A stretch of DNA of 64,000 nt from Emydura subglobosa (lineage: Eukaryota > Chordata > Testudines > Chelidae): NCBI GenBank assembly GCA_007922225.1, contig ML679946.1, forward strand, positions 94,370,759 to 94,434,758, written 5' to 3'. The translations under genes and the position numbers were made by a program. Numbering within the stretch: position 1 is the first letter of the stretch; every line of letters starts with the position of its first letter. The notes beneath the pieces are model-generated. The model searched no databases and was not told where the DNA came from. It saw nothing but the letters and a program-made list of their open reading frames with translations. Of the stretch, positions 55,276 to 64,000 are shown in pieces.

Positions 55276-57295
55276 GTTAGGAACTTATAACCAGTGCCCT
55301 GACATTCACCCCAGCTTTAGAGAATCTGGCCCCTTATTTCTATTATGCCCCTTTCTAAAAGCTCTGCCTATTTCTATTTGAGCAGAAGAATTTTTAAGGA
55401 GGTGCTAGGAGTAATTTTTTTAGGGTAAGGTAGCAACCGAGCAAAGGAAAAAACTAGCTGATTTCCAGGGAGCATTTCCCAATGGTGAGATTGACTAGGC
55501 TGTGGAATAGTTTTAGGAAATGGTGGAAGTGCCACCACTAGAATCCTTTTAAAATGTGGACAGCACAAACTGAAATTGTAGTGAACAACCCTGCTTTGGC
55601 ATGGGAATGGACCAAGCGGTCTCAGGAATCTTTATTTTCTATAGGCCAAACGCAATTCTTCATTCAAACAAAACTCACTCAGAAGTCAGTGGGAGTCTTT
55701 CTTGTGTCAGGACCTCAGGATTTGGCCCTATGAGTCTATGGACTAAATTCAGCCCTGGCACAAATGTGTGCAACTTCCATTGACTTCAGTGTGACGTGTC
55801 TACTCACAACATGACTTAATTGCTACAATATCTCCAGTGGTCCTCAATGATACTCTGGGAGGTCTCATTCAGTGAGGCCAGGGTATTAGCTCTGCTTACT
55901 TAGGGTATTTGGGTCTCAAGCTAACAATATTGTATGTGGAATAAAAGGTTGTGAAATTATAACCTATTCAAGAGCCAGTCTCAGATTCGATGTACAAGGG
56001 CAAAAGAGGGTGCTCCTCTGTAATGGGTTATACACATCGGAAATAATACCAAACATTTCCTCTGCAAAAGTATTTTACAAACAAAGGGTTCTTCACTATG
56101 TTGTACTGGATGCTTCATTTAGGATGCTGAGCGCCCTCAACTCCCATTGACCTGAAAAGGAGTTGAGGGAGCTTAAGAAATTGCGCTATCTGCTAAATCA
56201 GCAATGAAATCAGCTCTCCATGTTGTTTGATGCTGCTAAACTTTAACAGCAGCCGTGTTTGCTTACTTATCAGGTCAGAGCAGAGATTGCAATTCTTTCT
56301 CCTGCTAACAGCCATGTAAAAATAACACAATGCAGTCTTCCGACAAAAATCAGTGTGGCAGAAAGAGCACATTGCGAGTCACAATACAAAGAATTGGTCA
56401 GGCTGCTGGAATTCTGCTAGCTATAAATCAGAGCCAAGAGAAAGCCCGGTTGACCACTTTGTGCACTGGAGGGCCATTTGTTACTGGGCATTGTCTCTCC
56501 TTTACATTTTCTGAATCCTCTTGTATACAATCTAAGCTACGACCTAGCATGGGATGGGGAGTGTCCTGGCAGAACTAAAGGATTTGGGTCTCCCAACTAG
56601 AGAAACAACGATAACGTATTTCTCATCTGGTCTTGCTCCTTCTGCCAGTCGCCATTAATCATCACTGTCCATTCATCAACTGTCCACCCATTCAGAGCAG
56701 TGCACGCAGCTATTGCAGTGCCGCATTTGGTGACAGCAAGCAGTAGTTTCCTCTTTGAGCGTGCAAAGAAGGGATTAAGGATTCATTGCTGCCTCCACTG
56801 AAATCCAGGGGAGTACTGACAACCAAGCCATGAAAACTGGGCCCTGATGTACCAGTGAGTCAGTGGGTCAGCAGGTGGCTACTTGCACAAATGACTAATT
56901 CCCGGTGCAAAACTTGGGAAAGTCAGGAATACCCCGGGGCCATAATGTCTCTCTTACAGCACAACATGACCTGGTCTGAAGAAGAAAGCTAGGCAATCCC
57001 TGTGAGTCATTATTCAGCTGTGAGTAAGCTACCCAGGACAGCTAAAGTCTTCTACAGTTGAGGCAGAGTCTGAAGCATGCTCAGCACCCTCAACTCCCAT
57101 TGAATTTAGCGGCACAGAGCATGTCTCAGGAAGCATGCTGCACGCTGCACCCTGCCATGTCAGGGCAAAAACATCATGCTGTCTGTGAAACCATCACTGT
57201 TATCCATTCTAGCCAACAATCCTGTGAGAAACAGACAGCCTCCTTTGCCATCCATGGCTTTTTACTTCAGAATTCTTTTGTCTATTTAGATAGTT
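55276..57295. other. Unique sequence with short old repeat words
   Basis: The words caactcccattgacc/caactcccattgaat (56140-56155 and 57088-57104) belong to old interspersed repeats, but no ends could be drawn. No gene recognised. Confidence 0.5.
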
Positions 57296-57299
57296 ATTT

Positions 57300-57565
57300 A
57301 TTATTATAATAGCAGCTAGATCAGAGCCCCATTGTGATAGGTTCTGGACATATATGTGAAAGCCCCATAGGCTCAGGACATATTGACAGTCCCAGCCCCA
57401 AAGAGTTCTAACTAGGCAAGACAGATAGAGGGGGTTCTATTAACCTTCATTTTACAGATGGGAAACCGAGGCACAGAAAGATTAAGTGACTGGGGATTCT
57501 GTGGCAGAGCTGAAAATTGAACCTAGGTCTCCTGAGTCCCAGTCCAGTGCCTCAACTACATGGCC
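57300..57565 (-). repeat. Reptilian MIR/CORE-like SINE, near full length
   Basis: Antisense copy. Its 3' tail comes first (tattataatagcagctagatcagagccccattgtgatagg, 57302-57341), then cccagccccaaagagttctaac (57391-57412), then the core ttttacagatgggaaaccgaggcacag (57451-57477) and the head aattgaacctaggtctcctgagtcccagtc (57515-57544). About 265 bp, the most complete copy here. Confidence 0.85.
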
Positions 57566-57669
57566 ACCTTCTTTCTTGTGAGTGTTTTGGGGCAAAGATA
57601 ATGTCATCCTCTGGTTTGTATGAATTGAAACAGGAACAAGTGCCAAGAATGGCTACTATGGTTTCCAGT

Positions 57670-58055
57670 CTCTTGATCCTTTCTTAGGAGAGTTGAATAA
57701 AGAGTGTGGCTTGTTTAGTGAAGCAAAACAAACGGTGAGATGGGATATGATTGCTCTCCATAAATACATCAGGGAGGGAGGTCTTTTTTAAGCTGAAGGA
57801 CAATGTTAGCACAAGAACAAATGGGTGTAAACTGGCCATGAACCAATTAAGGCTGGAAATCAGAAAGTTTGTAACCAGCAGCAAGGTTCTGGAACAGCCT
57901 CCCAACAGGAGTAGTGGGGGCAAAGAACCTAACAAGTTTTAAGATGGCGCTTAGTACATTTACGAATGGGATTATATGAGAGGGTTATCTGCAATAGCAG
58001 TGGCTGGACTCAGTGACCCAGAAACTCCCTTCCAGTTCTATATTCCCATGTATAA
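57670..58055 (+). mobile_element. CR1 LINE 3' region, old subfamily
   Basis: Phrases in CR1 order: ggcttgtttagtgaagc (57710-57726), atgggatatgattgctctccataaatac (57740-57767), acaagaacaaatgggtgtaaactggcc (57811-57837), aggttctggaacagcctcccaacaggagtagtggggg (57884-57920), and the end gaaactcccttccagttctatattc (58021-58045). It is a distinct, older CR1 subfamily from the copies at 50.3 or 34.6 kb. Confidence 0.8.
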
Positions 58056-58354
58056 TATCATCTAAAGCATGATGTCCTGTATTAAACAAACAAATAAAAG
58101 ATAATAGCAGTAATGGCTAAAATATCGTTCACAAGCGGGTTCGCACTGCCTATCTCTGCACCAAGTAGCACGGGCAGTTCAACCTCAACAAACACTGCAT
58201 ACGAAACTCTTAAAAGAGAAGCCTGGTAACTCCAGAGTATATGTCCTTATTTTCACAGAGCATTGAACGCAAGTGACAGAGTCCTGGTAATTCTGTATTC
58301 TTGGGGGGGAGGGGAATGTCCTCTTCCAGTTAACTTCAGTAAGTATCAGTATTA
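58056..58354. other. Unique sequence
   Basis: Nothing recognised. Confidence 0.5.
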
Positions 58355-58510
58355 AATATTTGTATTATAGTAGCACCTAGAGTCCCCAACAAAGATCAAG
58401 GCCCATTTGTGCTAAGTACTGTACAAGTAGTCAGAGACTATCCCTGACCCAAAGAGCTTACTATAAAGTTTAAGATAAGATCCAACAAGAGGGTGTAACA
58501 AACAAATGGA
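58355..58510 (-). repeat. SINE 3' tail copy
   Basis: Antisense tail: attatagtagcacctagagtccccaacaaagatcaaggccc (58363-58403), then gtgctaagtactgtacaag and gagactatccctgacccaaagagcttac (58434-58461). Confidence 0.78.
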
Positions 58511-58905
58511 AGGAATGAGCAAGGAGGAGGCTGGAGTGTGCTGTTACATGACAGTAGCTAAGACTGAGAAACACTTTCAGCTCCTATTGCTGCTGGAGGC
58601 GCTGTCCTAGTGTAAAATGATCAACTGACTATAATCAAAGCTACGGGGTCTGCATCAGAATCAAACATGTTTGGGCATCGACTATATGCAGGTGACACTG
58701 AGTGAAGGCTAGTTTACAATACCGGTCCTTTAAAGAAACGTATTCAGCGCTTCCTTTCCCAGCAAGGGCATGGCCTTCCCTCAGGGGCAAGGCTGAAGGT
58801 GGAGAGAGTGGAGGTCAGGGCTGGGAGGAGACTACGGCTGCACCAGCTGCAATTCATTGGTTGCTGAGGGGTCCATGCAAAAAGTCTTCTGCTAACTAGC
58901 CACCA
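58511..58905. other. Unique sequence
   Basis: Nothing recognised; a GC-richer patch at 58740-58830 has no gene signature. Confidence 0.45.
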
Positions 58906-58909
58906 AATG

Positions 58910-59125
58910 CTCTGTATTTGGCACTGGTGCCACCCCTGCTGGAATACTGTGTCCAGTGTACAGAAAGTATCTGTATCAGGCTCAAATATTTAATAATGGG
59001 CTCTTCTATCTAGCAGAGGATGGTATAACACAATTCACTGGCTGGAAGTTGAAGCTTGACAAATTCAGACCGGAAATAGGTGTACATTTGTAAGAGTGAG
59101 GGTAATTATCCATTGGGGTACCATA
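58910..59125 (+). mobile_element. CR1 LINE fragment with internal deletion
   Basis: tctgtatttggcactggtgcc and ctggaatactgtgtccag (58911-58956) match the region seen at 35.49-35.54 kb. The copy then jumps to caaatatttaataatgggctcttctatctagcagag (58983-59018) and aattcactggctggaagttgaagcttgac, as at 35.72-35.80 kb. The intervening ~180 bases present in the 35-kb copy are missing. Confidence 0.8.
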
Positions 59126-59249
59126 CAGCTATGTTATTATCACCCTTTAATTACCCTTCAAGGGAAATCAAAGCTGCAATGAGCAAAAAAAGTCTTTTGG
59201 ATCTTGGTTACTGTGGACCTAGAAAGGAAATGCTATAAATGTACTAGGT

Positions 59250-59531
59250 CAGTGGTTCCCAACCTTTTTGGCTCGAGGGCCACAGATATCATTTTTACAA
59301 CACTGAAGGGCCACCAGTCTCCGTCAGCAGCCTCCCTCCCCTCACTGCAGCCAGAGGAAGGAGTTCTCGCTGATCTCCCATCTCCATGGTTGCAGCAAGG
59401 AAACCGCACGCGTCCTGTAGCCCCGTGCGCTCCACCTGGGTCCTTAGGCAGCAGCTCCCTTCTACAGCCAGCAGGAGGGGAGCTGCGGGCCACTTTGAAA
59501 GCCCCGGTGGGCCACAGGTTGAGAACCACTG
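59250..59531. mobile_element. Non-autonomous hAT element with clear TIRs
   Basis: The left end CAGTGGTTCCCAACC and the reverse complement of the right end, CAGTGGTTCTCAACC, match at 14 of 15 bases. Flanks TACTAGGT (59242-59249) and TACTACGT (59532-59539) form an 8-bp target duplication with one mismatch. The interior is GC-rich and open on both strands (59204-59590), but these frames cross the ends of the element and are not genes. 282 bp, no transposase. Confidence 0.93.
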
Positions 59532-59548
59532 TACTACGTATAACAGTT

Positions 59549-59650
59549 GAACGTCCAGGGTCTATCAGCCACAAAGCAATCTGTTCTTGACGACATTGAC
59601 TCCCGACATAATGTCAATGTCACCTGCCTTCAGGAAACCCATGTAAACTC
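59549..59650 (+). pseudogene. Non-LTR endonuclease N-terminal fragment
   Basis: Reads LNVQGLSATKQSVLDDIDSR, then NVTCLQETHVNS. This is the start of an apurinic-type endonuclease domain of a non-LTR retrotransposon: the N-x-QGL block and the catalytic glutamate in LQETH. The LINE family is not CR1 as seen elsewhere in this window. The next ~330 bases stay open but do not look like endonuclease, so the fragment is truncated or recombined. Confidence 0.6.
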
Positions 59651-60060
59651 TTTTCGTGTAAGCTCCCTAGAGGTCTTTCCATTGTGGACTCAGAGACCTT
59701 TGACTGGCTCAAGCCTATTTATCTGTTTTCTAAATCTAGCCTTGCTTGTCTTGCCCACATGCAATCACTATCTATCTAACAGGATAGGAGTCACTTCCTG
59801 TGGACTTACTAACTGGTATGATTCAAGGTCTTGCAGTGCCCTCCGTGGTTCTGGACTGTGGAATTTATATTGCCAACTTTTTTGCAAGCCAGCAGATTTT
59901 TCAGTCCTGCGGGGTGAAGCATCTCCTTTGATGCTTTCCATAATTTCTGCATATATGCTTTTAATAAGAAAAAGCTAGGAAATTCCAGACAAAAAACTAC
60001 ATGAAAAGAATGTTACGGATGTAAATTTGGCAAAAAAAAAAGTCAGGAAAATTATTTTTA
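59651..60060. other. Open but unrecognised sequence, then AT-rich sequence
   Basis: The frame that starts in the endonuclease fragment stays open to 59978, but its translation shows no domain and little resemblance to a LINE. I do not call it a gene. Confidence 0.45.
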
Positions 60061-60064
60061 TTGT

Positions 60065-60205
60065 TGCTATTATGTAATTATTATTTTTAGAATGGTAGTT
60101 CCCAGAAGGCCTAATTAGTTATGATGGGCACTGTACAAACAGAGGTGTAAACAGTTCCTCCCCCAAAGAATTTTGCAATCTCAAGAAGATAAACAACATA
60201 GAAAG
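60065..60205 (-). repeat. SINE 3' tail copy
   Basis: Antisense tail: aattattatttttagaatgg, then ttatgatgggcactgtacaaacagagg (60119-60145), then cagttcctcccccaaagaattttgcaatctc (60151-60181). Confidence 0.72.
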
Positions 60206-60605
60206 TGTGGGAGGAAAAGGAGATTCTTTGGTATTACATAAACAGGTAAAGAAGTATCAATTTCTCCCAGCTATCCCTCAGCTAAGCCATCCCACACTGC
60301 CTGATTTTTCTCATATTTGTTGCTGCAGAAATAGGTTTGAAATGCATAGAAGCCTTGCTGATCAGTTTGAGGAGGGCATTCCAAGAACAATGGGTGGTGC
60401 AGAAGAAAGCAAGAAGATGTGTGCAAAGCAAACAACCAGACAGTTGAGACTGGGAACACCAGCGGAGTAAAGGAGACCAATGAAGAAGAACAATAGTTTA
60501 CGTGCAAAGTAAATATACAAGCTGAGATTGGTTCAACCTTAGCTCTGCCCTGTGGCACATATCCATAATACAGGCTTTAACTATGGTTAAGTAAGCTCAC
60601 ACAAT
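60206..60605. other. Unique sequence
   Basis: Antisense-paired short frames at 60207-60558 mirror each other. Nothing recognised. Confidence 0.45.
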
Positions 60606-60611
60606 GGCACC

Positions 60612-60726
60612 GATCCTGCAAACATATATGTATGTGCTTCAGTTTAGGCAAATGAGTCATTCCATTGACTTCAATGAGCCTACTCATGTGCTTAAAGTTA
60701 AGCATGAGCACCTGTGTTTGCAGGAC
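60612..60726. mobile_element. Small palindromic MITE
   Basis: The left end gatcctgcaaaca and the reverse complement of the right end, gtcctgcaaaca, match at 12 bases. Inside are the typical ccattgacttcaatgagcc (60661-60679) and catgtgcttaaagttaagcatgagc (60686-60710) words of an abundant sauropsid MITE. No coding region. Confidence 0.7.
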
Positions 60727-61364
60727 AGAGGGGCCTAAATTAGCTTCATAAATTGCCTTAGCCCCTCATTTGTATGTAAGGAAGGTTGTTGCTGGGAGAA
60801 AGTGTATAGTTCAGGGGTTGCTGCCAAAGAAGCTGAGACAGCACCCATTAACTGCAATAGGCTTTGGAACAAGTCCAAAATAATTGAAATGCATACCTTA
60901 GAAAGAATACAGTTTATGTATTAAAGTCAAATAAAGCTGTGCAGGTCTATTAGGACAATGAAATCAATGGAAGAGAAAAAGAATGAAAAAAATATTGTAA
61001 GTTGTTACACATCAGTATCTGAGGTTGTAGGGAAAAATGATATGATGTTGCATTTTATTATTATGGTTTGTGACCCTGTAATTCATGACTGCGTTGTAAT
61101 GCACACACACAAAAAGGGGCAGAGTTAGGTGGTACAATACAGCATGAACTTTGGTCCTGGTCTTTCAATGAGCTGGTGTGAAGCTCATTGCAGAATCAAA
61201 GTCCTCTGTTATTTCATGCTTAACGAGGCTGCTGCACCTTCACATTTTCTACATTTTTTATGGAATATCATTTTAATTTATTAAGATGACTTGTTAGTGA
61301 ATCTCCATGGGCAGCCATGAAGACTGGACTCCTTCATTTAACTAAAGAACAGGAATCAGCAATG
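60727..61364. other. AT-rich unique sequence
   Basis: No gene or repeat recognised. Confidence 0.5.
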
Positions 61365-61500
61365 TAATTATTATTATTAATTATTTGTAGTGTGGGAGTG
61401 CCTAGGAATCCAATCATGGACCAGCATCCCATAGTGCTAGGAGCTGTACAAATGCAGAACCAAAAGAGAAACTCTGCCTCAAAGATCATCTTTCCCACTC
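61365..61500 (-). repeat. SINE 3' tail copy
   Basis: Antisense tail: attattattattaattatttg (61367-61388), then atagtgctaggagctgtacaaatgcag (61431-61457), then gaaactctgcctcaaagatcatc. Confidence 0.72.
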
Positions 61501-64000
61501 TGCCCTATCCTTATATACCTAAGCCCACCTACTCCCCTCACACCCTCTTTTATCTGGCTAGTCTCACAGGCCATTGTTTAAAGGTGTTTATTTTTACAGG
61601 ATACCAGAAATGCACTACAGGTCTCTTTTATTAAATATTTCTTTTCATTGGCTTTGTGATCTGTGATTTGTGCCCAACTCATGGCTATAACAGACATCAT
61701 CTTAATTTTCATGTTTTAGCAAAAGGAATAGTCTTGGTAAGAACATTGAATAATCAGCCTATTGGGCCAAATTAATCTCTGATGCAATACTATTAAAATC
61801 ACGAGGGATGGAATGATTACCTCTTATGAGTACCCGGCCAAAAGATGTTTTATTGGCATTGATTTCCTATGTGGACATCTTTTATTGCCAAATAAAACTA
61901 GCCATGGTGCCTATTGAGTTCCAGTAAAAAGTGAAGTGCAGTATTATATGATGTATCCCTTTTTCTCCCTGGCCTCTGCTGTTACACAGTACTTCAGTCA
62001 TACAGTACAAGGCTTCCTGATGCACTAAGAGCTGCTCAGGAATAGAAAGTACACTGCCATGGAACCTCCAGCTTCAGGTGTTTTCCTGCTCCAGGCTATG
62101 AGATTTGGAGCTGAGTCACATAATGAGTTTCATGTCTTCACCAAACCTCATGCTGCAACTCATAGAAACAGAAGAAAAGGAAGACTTAGTTCCCACAATC
62201 CCGATCCAGCTGTAATAAGAGCAAAGCAGTCATCTGGATACACTCATCTGATCCTAACAGATGAGCCCTGCTCAGTGTCCTGAACATATAATTCCTCCCA
62301 CCACCACCAAAATCCAGCCACAATGTTGAAAGGAAAATTCCTCCCACTCTCAAACCTTTTGCTTCAATGGGTTCAACATCAGGCCTCTGATCAGTCCATT
62401 CCTGAACATCTGAACAAGTCTCACAATGAGAGACATTGATCTGTTGGTAGGCACACCAGAATTTCAATTAATAATTTCAATGGATAATATTGAATTTTTA
62501 AAGTATTTTTTATTTTTATTTATTTAAATTTTCATAATTGTTAGAAATTATGGGGGTCAGACAATTATTTAATGAGTTTAAATGTTGAGATTCAAAGAGT
62601 GAAGACTTTATAACCATTAAAACTCAACTTGTCCATATCTCATCAAAATATACTAAATAAATATTCTTAACTCAAACTCTAAGTTCTCAAACAGCATTTT
62701 TCTTACTTTGCCTATCTGCAAATTTCTATTATCAATGGAAATATTTTTTCATTGGTTTGTTTGTGTACATCTACCTCTATCTGAGACTCAGACACCACTA
62801 GAGGGCGACAGACACACTGTGCTTACACTCCTGGGATCACCTACAGGAAATGAATATACCTATTTAAAGGTGCCCATCGCATCAGTGAAATGTTATGTTT
62901 CCAGCTCTGCTGCACTACTATTCCCTGAAATAATGGTTTCCTCAGATATGGCAGCCCAGATCCTCAAATGTATTTATATAGGTATAAATCAATGGGAGTT
63001 AGATTCCTAAATACCTAGGATAATCTGGGCCAGCATGTTTGGAAATGATGGTTCAACCCCAACAAATCATTGGACCAAAAATACCTACATGACTTAGGAG
63101 CACAAAGTCCCTTTGGAAGTCAGTGCTCCTAGGTCATTTCCAGAAAATCCCACCCGGGCACAAAAAATGCACTCCCAAAACAGAACCTGTTACCAGAAAT
63201 CAGGCCCTTTGTGTTGTTTGTGCTTTCCTATGTGGTTATGTATAGCCATCAATAAATGTCATGGCCTTTGCTTTAATTTCATAAGTATTAAAAGAACAGG
63301 AAAATGCAGTTCTCTTTCACTGGTAAGAGGAATAAAAGACAAAAAAGAACTAAAGTGCCCTGATGTGGGGATAAGAAGTGTCAGATGAACTAAACTCGAT
63401 GAAGTGAGGAAGGACATTTATAAGACGTACGATACTGGAAGACAGGCGCCACACATTCCGTATTAATATTTTGGTGAATATTAGATGGAATTTGTTATTA
63501 AACTTGATGAGAAGATGCAATGATTGCTCATATTTTAAAAAGGCAATTTCAGTTTTTAGGAGGCTTTCGTGGAAATCCAAATGGAGCTGATGATAACTGC
63601 CTCCAATTAATGGGACCAGAGCTGACTGAAACAGCAGAGGAAACAGAATGAGGAAGAAGAGAATATGACATCAGAGACAACATGAGAAGAATCTAAAAAC
63701 ACCCCGGGGAGAAACATGGCATTAAAAGTTAGGTTGGAATTAATTAATGGAGAATTTTAATAGGAAGAGTGTGAGAAAGTGACAGCCCTTAAGAACCAGC
63801 CACTTTGGTAGGGAAAAGATGTCTGTACTTACATGCGTAATTAAAGGCTCCATCTTGCGGAGTGCTGAGTCTCTTCAGCTCCATCTGAAGTCTGACTGAA
63901 GGTGCTCAGATAGCACTCACAGGAACAGGCCCCGTGGAGCTGCTAGGAGGGGGATAAGGCCTAAATGGGTATATAGCCATTTGTAGTTCCAGATAAAGGG
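61501..64000. other. Mostly unique, AT-rich sequence
   Basis: No gene recognised; the open frames at 62059-63580 have no domain. A strongly AT-rich run lies at 62465-62545. Two old repeat words are seen: cctcaaatgtatttat..gggagttagattcctaaatacctagg (62954-63020), related to the repeat at 23.52-23.60 kb, and a foldable ttaggagcac..agtgctcctaggtc segment (63094-63135). The last ~200 bases show nothing recognisable. Confidence 0.5.

Noticed and set aside
59204..59590. Overlapping 128- and 113-codon frames on opposite strands
   Set aside because: Both cross the terminal inverted repeats of a hAT element; their openness comes from its GC-rich interior.
1..64000. An intact, previously undescribed multigene system
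   Set aside because: All recognised open frames belong to decayed transposons. No conserved, intact gene cluster is visible, so I do not claim one.

Overview
The window reads as vertebrate nuclear DNA from a reptile, most likely a turtle and possibly a crocodilian. This rests on repeat recognition, not a database search. It holds many CR1 LINE copies with typical sauropsid 3' ends, MIR/CORE-like SINEs, hAT and Harbinger DNA transposons, a Ty3/gypsy retrotransposon, an L1-like LINE and several solo LTRs. I see no bacterial-style gene organisation and no intact host protein-coding gene. The window is probably intergenic or intronic. The only host-gene candidate is a 68-bp exon-like segment at about 31.66 kb, which is weak.

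Layout. 1-14.9 kb: mostly unique sequence with SINE pieces, a minus-strand CR1 3' end carrying a small hAT element (3.4-4.0 kb), a 10-base assembly gap (4345-4354), a plus-strand CR1 with reverse-transcriptase remnants (4.36-5.93 kb), a Harbinger-derived end (about 10 kb), a TATA-containing LTR-like block (11 kb), and a ~1-kb repeat with pol III B-box-like modules (12.9-13.8 kb). 14.9-20.95 kb: a decayed Ty3/gypsy element with both LTRs, interrupted in its integrase region by a 1.7-kb Harbinger transposon. 22.0-23.0 kb: a second, more complete copy of the ~1-kb repeat with terminal inverted repeats. 25.2-26.7 kb: a CR1 3' end split by a 1087-bp solo LTR with a 5-bp target duplication. 28.9-32.0 kb: an old CR1, a fold-back element, a solo LTR, the exon-like segment and another CR1 end. 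33.7-36.0 kb: one CR1 split by two different solo LTRs. 37.6-39.2 kb: a minus-strand CR1 split by a solo LTR related to the one at 30.4 kb. 39.65-44.1 kb: an L1-like LINE split by another solo LTR. 44.9-46.3 kb: a minus-strand CR1 with RT remnants. 46.5-53.5 kb: a SINE-rich stretch with a further CR1 (50.3-51.45 kb). 54.8-64 kb: an LTR-like block, SINEs, two CR1 fragments, a hAT element with clear terminal repeats, an endonuclease fragment of another LINE, and long unique stretches.

Nothing here forms a working pathway. The recognisable open frames are remnants of transposon proteins (reverse transcriptase, RNase H, integrase, endonuclease, Harbinger transposase N-terminus, Harbinger Myb-like protein), nearly all with stops, frameshifts or lost catalytic residues. 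The most informative content is the nesting order, which gives a relative history of insertions. Also notable are the palindromic AATTCGAATT array at the Harbinger ends, the same-position MITE insertions in two SINE copies, and the B-box-bearing TIR repeat. Boundaries are exact only where a target duplication or terminal repeat is described; others are good to about 10-50 bases.
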